Part shown: positions 50,101 through 61,608 of the stretch, one piece after another
Position numbering within the stretch: the first letter of the stretch is position 1
Layout of the letters: every line of letters starts with the position of its first letter
Assembly (NCBI GenBank): GCA_013398955.1
Contig: VWPU01013670.1
Location: 62,001 to 126,000, forward strand
Direction of reading: 5' to 3'
Length of the DNA stretch: 64,000 nt
Source: Callaeas wilsoni
Lineage: Eukaryota; Chordata; Aves; Passeriformes; Callaeidae
Position numbers and translations under genes: made by a program
The notes under the pieces: model-generated
Told to the model about the DNA's origin: nothing
Databases searched by the model: none
Seen by the model: only the letters and a program-made list of their open reading frames with translations

Positions 50101-53100
50101 TTTAGAAATGTCTATATAAAATTAAGAGTATATAGAGTTGTGTAAAACTTTATATTCAAAATTATGAGAAATGGCTGAGGAATGGTCTTCCTGGAAGGCA
50201 CTGGAGTATGCTGGAACATGGGAATCCCAGAATCACTGGTGCAAATAATGAAACATGGACAGAGGGTAAGCAGTTCAGCATCTTGTCAACTCTCTCCAGC
50301 ACCTTCTGCCACAGTCCATGAACTTCAAATGACCCCACTTAGAATGAAATTGTCTTGTAATCTTCATTTTTGGTCTGTGTCTTTAAGCCACCTTTCTCCT
50401 CTGAAATGATAGTTTAAGATAAGACTGACTATGATTTTCACTGAATTATCCAGTTTTCTTTGCAATAGGGTTTAAGTAAATCACTCAATGGACTATAGAT
50501 TTCAGGAGCAGAAATTATTTCACCCCCCACATCTGACTGCTTGGGTACCAGAGAGTCTGCCAAACTTTCCTAAGACAGAAGTTTGAGGATAGTGAAACAT
50601 TCCCAAGCCTCTGACAAAACAGAGGCATGACTATCTCTTGTACTGGATACCCGTATACTCAAGAAACAAACCAACTATGCCTGTAATAAGGCCTTACGAC
50701 ATAAAGGAAATTAAAACCACCAAGATGTGTGCAATACACTTATGCAGGAGATGTTGGCTTAGAACTCAGGAGGAAAGAACAGATGATGGGGCTTCTGTGC
50801 AGACTTTGCAGACTCCTGCAATGGATATTGGCAAGCTCGTTATCTGGGCATTACGGATTCAATACACAGTTTCAAATGTATGCAGTTCGATACTGCAAAA
50901 CTGCACAGCACACAAATGATGTTGTTGCCTATATTTTTGCACTTAGTAGAAGAGGAATAAACAGATTCAAACACTGAAAGAAGCTACAGGCTAAGCTGTG
51001 ATTCTACCAGTGCCTATAAAGACATCTCTGTGTGGTTTACCATGTGAAAAGAGCTTTAGTCTAGCCCTAGATTGCCATTTCATAATGTCTCCAGGCCAAT
51101 CAGAGGATAAGCAGCAGAATCTATTAGTCCTGTGACAAACATCATGACAAGAGAAAAATACACACATGATAAAACTATGTTTGCCAATAAAAAATCTACG
51201 GCAATCATTTAAATTAGAACTGAAAAAAATTTAGATTTTTGTTCAACTGTTCTGTCATAACCACGTAAATTAGAAGATAACAATACTTATAAAGAGTAAT
51301 ATGAAATACACTCCTTCATACATAATTAAAAATAATTTGATTTCCGTCACAGAAGTATGAAGTCATACACTTCAAAGGCACTCCCATGAATAATAAAAAA
51401 CACGAATCTAAATTTATGGGATTAAACTGGGATTAAGAATGATCTTGTGCAATTCAAAGAAAAGTTTACAGAAAACTGTATATTCTCTAACATAGAGAAG
51501 CTTATTAATATTCCTTCTAGTTTATACCACCATTAACTACAACAGCAGATGAAAAGTTCAAGAGCTTTTATGTGAGATTTTGAACATCACGAGTTTAAAT
51601 TACACAGTAAACTGAAGGCATTTTTAATAACCTTTGAAAAGTGTTTCTACTACCATATATCAAGAACCACAAAAGTATCACAAAAATTACTCCAAATTAA
51701 CTTGCACTCTAAAAATCCAGCAAAGATTTAAGAGAAAACCTTCATTTACAGAACCAAGAGCATGCAAGTTAATTTAAATTTTAAATGTTGTAGCATCTCT
51801 GCTGGATAAAATTACATGTTTCATGAACAGATGGGTGAACTCAGCCACAAAGGAGCTCAGTAACATGTTTAAAACCACACAGGAAATTACTAGAAGAATT
51901 CAGGACTGAATTTCAAAGTGTTGTCCCCCAGTGACCTGCTCTGTTCCTTGTATCATAGTTTTTAATCAGAATCTCTCCACTCCCAAACCGTTAATAATGA
52001 GTTAATCATCAACTTCTGTTGCTACAGGGGAAAAAATGTTTTAATAGGAGAATTGTGGAAGAGCACAGCTAAGTAGGCAGCTTCCATAGAAAGGCTGGGA
52101 AGGAATAAAAAATAACTATGGAGGAAAAAAATTAGGGAACTTATAGTGATTCCATCTATTTAAATACACAAAAGGAAGAGACTTCTCGACTGCAGCACAT
52201 CCAGAGGCCACTGAATTATTACAACTGAACTTGTGTTGACTTCTTCAGAAATCTTCTGAAAATTTCCTTTGGGAAAGAATCCATATGCAGGAGGTTTCTT
52301 TTTCTTTTCAAGCATAAGTACTCATAATACACATGACACCTTTTCTGAGTTATGAAATAACTGAAGAAATACAGATTCCTGTCTTATCAGAAATACTCAT
52401 CACTGGCATTTCAGCTAGGCTAATGCAATGGTGTAACAGGCTATCTTTATGTGTAAAAATCTGGGACATTAAAAAACCCTCATCCCTTGAACAACTCATT
52501 TTTCAATAATTGTTCTCTCTATTTGGGGCCCTTTTGAATGATCATTAAGAATTTTTTACTTAGTTTCAGCAAATACTCTAGATGTAAAAATGATACTGGA
52601 TTCCAAGTTTTGGAGGAACCAGCGCCTTTATAACGACCAAATGGTGCATGTATTTACACATGGAACAGCATCTTGTCTTTGATGGGATTGCACAGGATGT
52701 GAATGAGTGGGGAATTTGTTGTGTCATGGCTTTTCCTCGTGTCAGGAAGAACAGATTTCATTTCTGTGAGCATGAACACTTTTAAATTTAACTTTTCCTC
52801 TTCCCTTTTCTTGCTTTCAGCTCCCAACACCATCTGGAGAAAGGGATGGAAGCCCCTGGCAACTCCTTACTGAAGACGGAGGGTGACTAGAGGCTATGCA
52901 AGATTGGAAAAAGCTGCATTAAATTCAAAATGCGTCTTCTTATGCAACAGGGAGATCTCGTTCAAGAGCTGGCACATGTAGAATTAACTAAGGAACATTC
53001 AAAATATCACTATTTTTCATTCCCAGTGCAAGGCATGTATTTTGACCTTGTCTTTTCCAGCATGAGCACGTGTCAGTATCTGTGTATGAAAATTCAGAAA

Positions 53101-53785
53101 CATAACACTCCACTGCACACACTTCTTCCCCTGGGGAGAGAGTGAGCGAACAAACACATGCCAGATGGTAGTTGCATTGCTCAGTGCACTACTGGAAGGC
53201 ACTCAGTTATTGCAGAGACAAACACAACATACAGTGAAAGCAGAAAGTCTCTGCAGAGACTTTTTGGTGCTGTGCTCGTATACCCCTTGGCACAATGGAT
53301 TCCTGGTCCACAACAAGGTCCATGCATATTTTCAAAGGACAGCAGCATATCCTAGATTTTACGTGGTGGATATAGAGACTGACAGGTGGAGAAAAAGCAC
53401 CTTGAATAAGAAAAAGCTCTTATTCAACTCAGACATTTAATCCTATTACAACATAGCTAGGGAGAAGACCACAAACATACAAGTAAATATCCTAAAACTT
53501 CTAAGAACTTAAAAGTATTATTAGGTTCAAAGGCTGACACCGCCAGGCCTCAATTTACAGAATTTCAAATGAAACCTGTAAATCTGGATGCCATTTTCTC
53601 AATTCAGTCATAAGTATTAATCATCTCTTTTTATAAAGGAGACTTTGTAACATTTAAAACAGTCAATAATTTCCACTGCAGATGATACTTTCCACTGCAG
53701 TAGGAAAATTTACTTTGAGAATTGTTCTGAAGGCCAGAGGGTTTGCTATCCTTTAAAATCAGCAGTAGAAAATAGTCAGGTGGTG

Positions 53786-53807
53786 TATATATATATATAT
53801 ATATATA
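53786..53807. repeat. (TA)11 microsatellite
   Basis: Eleven uninterrupted TA units, preceded by GTG and followed by CG. Likely to vary in length between individuals. Confidence 0.95.
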
Positions 53808-55409
53808 CGTTATTTAAATTTCTGCTATGCAATTTCACTCAAATTTTGGTGGATGGTTTGAAGGGAGGGAAAAACAGTGTTTTCTTTCTGTTGCTTGTGC
53901 TTCTTGAAAGATTTTGCCAAGGTAAGGTGACTCGAAACAGCCTCTGAAAATAGCTGAGACTTTGCCCTTAAAATAGCTCTAAAGACTGCTGCAGGAGCAG
54001 GGAGACCAGAGCAAGCCAGCAAGGCTGTGAGGTCCATGGCACAATCCAAGTGCTAGGTGGGTACTTACTTAGGTTTCAGGAGTCACAGCAAGTTTTGGAT
54101 CCACAAGGCCTTTATTCTCAACACTACTTAGCTTTAAAATGTGAGATTATTTATTTTCCGTGAGAAAAACCACACAAAATATGATGAAATTTTGTCAAAA
54201 TAGTGACAACTGGAGTTCTTTTGCTTTGCTATGCAAGCTGAACTCCGCTTGCTTTTGCACAACAGCAGAAACAAATGGTCAGTAAACACAGGTATGTTTG
54301 GATGGACAATAATGAAAGGAGAATTTCTTTACTTCTGGGAGTCTGATTTTTCTATCAAAATAGTAACCTTGTTCTAAGCACATGATTATTGTTAGTTATT
54401 TGTGGGCCACCCTCGCAGCTTATACAAGAAGAGTGTGTTATTCAGGACTTTACACAGCAACTAACTATAAATACATTAAGCTTACTGTGTATTGGAAGAC
54501 CAGAAAACCAACAGTTGTACCTGTAATTAGAAATTAAGTGTTTTCATTGAAGGAGGCTCAGCCTGGGACAGCACTAATGATTGGATAAGCTGAGCAAGTT
54601 TGGAAGAGGACAGGTGCACCCACAGAGGTCTATCAGGTGTTTCTCTGCACCTGTGTATTTTCAGTTTGAGATAAAGCACCTTCAAAGCTCAGGTTCAGAG
54701 GCCTGGACTTAGTACATATGTATTAATACTTAAATATTTCCTCCATCCCTAGAATGCATGTATAAATTTAGAAGACATAGAGAATAAAAATTAGCGTATT
54801 TTAATTTTTCTTTTAATATTATAAAGTTGTATATTATTATAAAATGTCGCCATTGGCCCATGAAATGGTGTTGCACTTTCCTGCACAAAAATGCAACAAT
54901 GGTTGCACTTGGTTTGTACCTTTTAATGTTGGGAGCATAAAATAGGGCACAGTGCAAGGCACGCAGAGGGTGTTCGTCATGCTGATGTTCCTCTCACTCA
55001 TTTTTTGGGCATCCATGCATTTCTGTTTGTCGTGCTGTAATGGACTTCTTGCCATCCAAGCTTTCTCAATACTACTTAACACTCGGAAACTTAATATATA
55101 TGGTTTTAGCAAAAGCTTGTGTGTTACACTTGGAGTTGAAGAACAAGAATCTGAACAATAAATGCTGCAGCTGAGGCTGGGATGTTCACTGACAATGTGG
55201 ATATTTCATATGCAATTTCATGAACTCTACAACAAATAACTATATAACCTATTTTAAATGTGTCAGTGAATTACAGCCCATTGAAACTAATCAAAATACA
55301 CGAATATCAGAAATAGAAAAGGAAAGAAGTCAGACACTGGAGAATAAAAAAGATCTTTAATATTTTTTTCCTATTATTCCTTATGTCTCATTCAAGTAAT
55401 AAGAAATCA

Positions 55410-55445
55410 AACAAGAGTCATAAATTCCCTAACAAGAGTCATAAA
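55410..55445. repeat. 15-bp direct repeat, 21-bp spacing
   Basis: AACAAGAGTCATAAA occurs at 55410-55424 and again, identical, at 55431-55445, separated by TTCCCT. This is a short local duplication without other context. Confidence 0.9.
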
Positions 55446-56485
55446 AATTGGCTGCAAAAATAAAATTATTTGTTCATGTTTACATCTCACATACATTGGT
55501 CAACTCTTGTTAAATCAAGTTGTCTTTTATTTTCTATGGTCTTCTGCTCTCTCATCTGTAACTGCACAAAGAGCTCACTGAAGAACGATTGTAAAAACAG
55601 CTCACTGAATTTCCCAAAATTTCTACTCTCCCTTTCCCTGAATAAATAACCCATGGAACTCCTGACACTGTGCGTGGTTTATAAAACAACAAGATCAAGA
55701 CAAGTCAGTTTTGTTACAAAGGAGAATATCACTTGATAGGAGAGATGGATTTTTTTCCAGAACCAGACTAGCTGATGTAACTATCAGCAAGGTAACTGGG
55801 AGTTCAAATTTTAGAAATGCACTAGAATTTATTTCTCAGCAATGCACTTCAAAAGAATTTGTTTATAATGAGCTCCATAGTAGTCTGGAGATGAAAGATG
55901 ATGACTTATTAGAAGAGATTGTTTATCTGAACATTACCACAAACAAGTATTTGATGGAGGTGTCAGCTCAGTATTCAGGGATTCACTTTCTTCTCTGGCA
56001 TACCAGGGAAACAGAAGACTAAGTACAGGTTTTGAAGCTTTGACAACATGTTGGCTGCTTAGCAGTCTATTGGAAACTTAGGGATAGAGATTAAAGCTTA
56101 TTTTTAGAATTCATGGCTAGCAATGTATAGAGAGAATGTCTTTGAAATGGCAGCCACTTCTAACACATACATTTCAGAGAACTGTTTCTCTGCTTATCCA
56201 TCTATCTGTTAGAGTCAACATTAGAATGAAGAAGCTTTATACAAACACTATTCAATATTTCCCCCCAGAATTTAATAAAACAATCCTTGCTATTTCAGTC
56301 TGAAACTTCTCCCTTTTTATTATAATAGAGATGAATTTCTATGAGCTTTATGTGAAAAAGAGTGTTTCAAAAAATATTTACTGTTGATATCTTCATTCAA
56401 TCCTTTAACTTAATACAGCAAGATTTTATTAAAAGCTCAGAAAAAATAGCATGTCTGCTTCATATGAAATCTACACAAACAAAAA

Positions 56486-56509
56486 TTTTTTTTTTTTTTT
56501 TTTTTTTTT
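56486..56509. repeat. Poly-T tract, 24 bases
   Basis: Twenty-four consecutive T following AAAAA. On the minus strand it would be a poly-A tail, but the bases that would lie before it (56510 onward on plus) match no gene or LINE end that I recognise. It lies inside the frame 56362-56703, whose Phe run is an artefact. Confidence 0.9.
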
Positions 56510-56977
56510 ACTTTTTGTTCTGCTGCATACAGAGTAAAATCTACTTACGGGAGATCAACTTTGCCTTGCTGCTAATAGCCAAACAGAGAAATTCTGGGGC
56601 CATGGATAATTTCAATCAGTTGTTCATCTGCATTTGTAGGGAGTATCTCCATCCTTACAGTACCCTGGCTTCTGGCAAGTGTCTGGCACAGGAATTTCTC
56701 TAAGGCATAGAAGGAAGTATTTGTCCCGTGTAGAAGAAATTAGCCGTATGTAGCCAGAACCTGCCTCTGTAGCACTCAGTCTGTCTTGCTGACTACACTG
56801 AGGCAGAACTACCCCAAGGAAGGACGAAAATACAAGCCTATAAGATAAAGGAGGTCAAACACACGGAAGAGTGGCCAATGCCTCCACTGGAAAATATCTA
56901 GGAATCTACCAAGGGAAAAGCTGCACACCATGGCTGTGGAAGTGCAGGATGCAACAGCTGCATTTTCACCCTGCACT

Positions 56978-57070
56978 CACAGAACCAGAAAAATCAAGTC
57001 TGGAAGGGCACTCAGCAGTCATCTGGCCTGTGCTATGCCCAGAGGCAGTAGTGCCTGTGCACAGGCTTCT
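56978..57070 (-). mobile_element. Very short CR1 LINE 3' tail
   Basis: On the plus strand, CACAGAACCAGAAAAATCAA at 56978-56997 is followed by GTCTGGAAGGGCACTCAGCA and GTCATCTGGCC. This is the reverse complement of the CR1 3' end (tail repeat, then the TCCAACC...CTCC signature). Only about 90 bases can be assigned, and the inner border is unclear. Confidence 0.6.
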
Positions 57071-59951
57071 CCCATTGCTCACAAACTGTATTACTCTTAG
57101 GGGTGGTGGTGCTCTAATATCGGTGCTTCTTCATTGTTAGAACTTTCTCCTCTGTATTTGTATGAAGATATATACAGCAAGGATTGTCACATTCTAGAAC
57201 AGAGACATTTTTGTGAAACTTTATTACTTTTTAGAAAGACTTAATATATTAAGCAATGTAGATGAAAATTGAGGTATCTTATGAGCTCTCTCAAAGGGAA
57301 GATTATTTCCGTCACCTTAATTCAGAAATAGTGCTCTTATATCTTTATGTAAATTAGCTGAGTGAAATTGGGTTGTAGCAAGATTATGCCTTATGCTGAC
57401 CAAATATTACTTTTTTTTGTGTGTTCCATGGAATTATTTTATTCAGTGATGTACACAGAAAAAAAACCTTTTCAAAAAGTTAAATAAAAATGTAGAAACT
57501 ATACTTAATTCTTCTGATTGTCCCTTTTTTATGGGGCAGAAAATTGAATGCATATGAAATTAAATGCAAATATTTCATGCAAATATAAAACATCATGAAA
57601 GAAGATCTTCAAATTCCCTGAACTATGTTACCCTCATCTAAACTTTAATTAACTCATTTTTATTAATTTATTATTTCTGCTCTGGACAGGAGTCTTTCTC
57701 CTGTGGCTAATTTATCCCTAAGAAACTGCATATCTGTGGCATGGGGAAAGGATGTCTTGGGGGAATTTAGTTTACTAAACAACAATTTTAAAAAAGCAGA
57801 AAGGATGTAAGAAGAGAACTCTGCATCCCATGGGTAAGATGTCACAGAGAAGAGGTGTGAGAAACCATGTTGATGTCTAAAGTGACTCTGATGGTCAGCT
57901 GGTGCCTCACAAAAACTAGATCTTGTTTACTCGTTATTAAACCAGTTGATCTTGTGATGTCCCACTCTGGTTGCAATCAAGTGCAATCATTGGAGTACTA
58001 GGATAAGTCCTGATCACTCACTCCTGTCCTTCCAGGCTGATTTAGCAATAGGCATGAAAGTCAGTAGCTCTAATTTATTTGTGGAAACAACCACAAAAAG
58101 TCTCTTAATGTTGAAATATATGGAGTTGATTGGATTATATCTGTGAAATCCTATCATAATCTAAAATGCCCTCTGAAGAATGATTTTGAAATAGAACCGA
58201 CTTCATAATTAGCATCACTCTATCAAGCTATTGCTCTCATGTGTTTATAGAGCAGTAAGGTTTAAAGGACCACTTCCCTTTCTGTAAGACTGCCTCTGTA
58301 GATGTGACTGAAACCTTTAACTAGGATTAAAGTTTTCCTACCCTTATGTTCTTAGATGGACAGATCACCCTTTGACTGCTAATGTTTGTGATCAGACAAC
58401 ACTCAACTACTTTTTCATTCATTATAGAAAGTAAATGAAAGTTTCTCCCTAGTCTCTAGCCCTTACCCTTTCCCTTCTTTCTCAGGACTTAGCATATTAG
58501 AGACAGAATTGGAAGGATCAGATAATGGTGATTAATTAGCACCCAGAAATATGTGGAAAAAGAAGTGTTCAATATCCGTGTTCAGTGACAGCTGCACAGC
58601 TGAAGTTCCTCATACCAGAATCTGAAAGGACTCAAGGGAGAAATCCAGGCGCTATCAAAGTTTATGGCAAAATTTTACTGAGGTCAATGCTACCCACAAA
58701 GAAGGTAAAGAAAAATCCAACTTTTTCTCTTGGTGCCTCAGAAAACAATTTGCTGTTTGTGAAGAATTTTGCAGCAATTTGAAAAGCCTTATTAAAAATC
58801 AAATTTTACTCAAATTTCCAAACTGTTTGAAACAATGTATTAAAACATAAAATTCCTGTATTTTAAAATGTCATGACTTTTTCCCAAACCATCTTTTTGT
58901 GGTCACTTATGAGTCTATAGACCTCTACTTCTCATAATTTAAAAAATGTCCTTGTCTGCTTGCCACATATGACTAGCCCTCTGTAACTTGTTCTTCCGTG
59001 TTGTTCCTCTCTAAATCTTTTATTCTTCTATGGCATTTTTCTAAGTTGGCAAGATCAGAATTGCAGACTTTGGTGAAGGTTCAGACATACCATGGAATTA
59101 TACACCAGTAAAATCAGATTTTCTAGTTTTTTCCCTTGATATTTATAACATCTTTGGGTGTTGCAGGGCAGTTAAGTCTTATTGGTTAATGAGTTCATGT
59201 TTCTGCAAAGCACCCATAATTTAAAAAAAAAAATCTGAATATTAATATTCATTCAGTTTCTGTTGGTTTTTTAAGGTGTTATTAAGATATTTTCTTTTAA
59301 TGAATTTGCATTAATCTACATAGAATTTCCACTGTCACCTATTCATTCTGTCAGTCAAAAATGAAAACTTACTTATGGACTATAAGAAAAATAAGTAGGA
59401 AAACAGTTTTGCTAAAAAATATTAAGTTTACTCTCTCTTCAAACCAGAAGTTTGAAGGTTCTGCATGGCAAATGGTGTAATCATTTGTGCCTCCTGGGAA
59501 AATATCAACATTTGGATGAAATGCAACTTTTCATAATCCAGATAAACAGCATAATAGGCTACACTGACATGCTATAGGATATTTGCTTAGAGAAGAATTG
59601 CTCTTCTTCCTCTACTGGTATGTGATAGAACCTTCCTTCATTGGGCTCCATCTCAAACTAGCTGCTTTTTTCTTCTTTGAGGCCTTATCTAGGAAAAAAA
59701 ACACAGACAAATATGGGCTCCAAATGAGATAAAACTGCAAAGCAAACCCACCACAAATAGCAACAATAAAACCCAGAGAAATTCAGCTCTGGTCCCAGGA
59801 AGGCTGTACCAGCTGTGAACAGCTCAGCTGTGGCAGGCCCCAGTGAGGATGGCTTTGCACAGCACCTGTAAGCATTTAGGGAAGCCTCTGCCATGCCAGC
59901 TGGAGCTTCACACACCAGCGGTAGCTGGAGCAGACCCTGGAGAATACCATG

Positions 59952-59969
59952 TGTCACTGTGCAGTGACA
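59952..59969. repeat. Short inverted repeat, 8-bp arms
   Basis: TGTCACTG, two bases, then CAGTGACA, with perfect arms. It lies in a GC-richer patch (59760-60010). The two-base centre suggests a dimeric protein site or chance rather than a hairpin. Confidence 0.6.
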
Positions 59970-61550
59970 ACGAGGCTGGTGTCACTGAATAATCTCAGTG
60001 ATCCTTCTTCTGGGAAGCATATCGAGAAAACATCATCTGCATGCACAGAAACACAGAAAATAACAGCGCTTGGTTCAAGTGAGAAAGTCCTTGTGCTGCT
60101 TCCAAGACACCTCACCTGAGTGCTTACTTTTAAAATAAGTCATGTTTAAATTATTAGGACAAACAATGGATCTAAAAAGCAACAAATATGTACTCTCATG
60201 TCTTATGTATTTGCATATATACAAAGAAAAACTTGGCTCTGCACATGTGCAAGTGTTAAAATATGATGGCCACTAAGATAACCAAGAGCTTGGTAGCCAA
60301 AATGCATTAATAACATATAACTACAGAAAATTTACACCTTCATGATCTTCATGTAAATCAGAAGCATATACTAATATTAATGAAAATATTGCAGATGTAA
60401 ACATTGGAAACATCAAATGCAGCAGACTTGAAAGGAAGAGTAATTTGCTTACTGACTACAGGAAAACATCCAAGTTGCTTAATATTGCCACAGGGCTCGT
60501 AAATCAGCCTTAGTTCTGCAGCCTTGCAGAACAGCATTTCAATATTGTTGAGCTTAGTGATCTGTAGAGCTGCAGAAGTTTAAATGGAGGGAATGCAGAA
60601 CTGTAATTTTTGTGGCTAATTATCAATAAATGGTTTAGAAATTATCAAGAAACTGCCATTAATTGCCGACATACTGACACTGACAGCAAAAAAGCAGGTA
60701 GCTTTATTTCAAGATGAGAAGATGCAAACTCAAAAGAAACTCCTTGATGAAAAGTCCTATGACACAAGTATCACTTAGGACTACTAATTTGCTGAGACTT
60801 GAATAACTGCAAAGCCAGTGAAAGAGCATTCATTTTTTGCAGAGACTGTTTTTAAAGGTCCATATGAGTATGAGTTAGTTTCATACCCTTTCCAACTGCA
60901 GTTTTTTTCTTTATTGAGAGAGAAGCGTAAATACTTTGGGTAATGGAGGAAAGCAATGCAGATATGCAAGTGTATAACATCATAGTCTCTAAATGGTTCT
61001 ATCAAAGGATTTCTGACTAACATAGTAATTTCATAAAAATTTACCCTCAAAATAGCTCAAAAATTTACTAGTCCCTGCCCAAATCATATATAGCGTCAAC
61101 CAATATTCTCATGTGCACTGAGCAGCACAAACTACGCAGCTGTTGCAGCAAAGGGAAAATCAATTTAAGAATTGAGAAATATCTTTTCTTTAGTCTTAAG
61201 TTGAAGGGTCTTGGAGAAAAGCTCAACACAGCCCAAGGCAGGTTCTCTTTGTTGCAAATTCAGAACCCAAAGCTGCACCCCGGGGCACCCAGGCAGAGCA
61301 GGGCAGGGACAGCTTGCCCCTGACTTTTCAATTTGCTGTGCCAAGTGGGTAGAGTGAATCCAGCCCATCCCCAATCCTTCTTAGATCCATTTTATGCGAA
61401 GTCTCACTGTGCATGATCAGGGATCTAACACACGGTGTTCGGACACTCTGTTGAGCAGCTCCAGGTTACAGTTAAGCAATTCTGTAGGAGGGGTTCTGGT
61501 GGATACCGTGGCGCTGTGCACACGAATACCTATTGTAAGGGGGGTTCAAA

Positions 61551-61608
61551 GAGAGAGAGATTTTAAGAATAACATGATGAGAGAGAGACATTTTAAGAAT
61601 AACATGAC
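61551..61608. repeat. Imperfect 28/30-bp tandem duplication
   Basis: A GAGAGAGA run followed by TTTTAAGAATAACATGA occurs twice in a row (61551-61578 and 61579-61608). The second copy has two extra bases (CA) before the TTTT. The purine-rich start of each unit may have favoured slippage. Confidence 0.9.

Larger units (their letters stand above)
45509..56977. other. Long AT-rich non-coding stretch
   Basis: No exon, RNA gene or interspersed element recognised in 11.5 kb beyond the small repeats listed separately. A pyrimidine tract with CTTTCAG at 52814-52820 resembles a splice acceptor, but no convincing exon follows. A near-repeat of TTTCCACTGCAG occurs at 53670 and 53689. Frames up to 113 codons show no domain. 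Confidence 0.55.

Noticed and set aside
52800..53145. Possible exon after a CTTTCAG splice-acceptor-like site
   Set aside because: The downstream frames share no known domain and no matching donor or partner exon was found.
56486..56509. Poly-T read as the poly-A tail of a minus-strand processed pseudogene
   Set aside because: The sequence that should be the gene body on its plus-strand right side matches no known transcript by eye, and no target-site duplication was seen.
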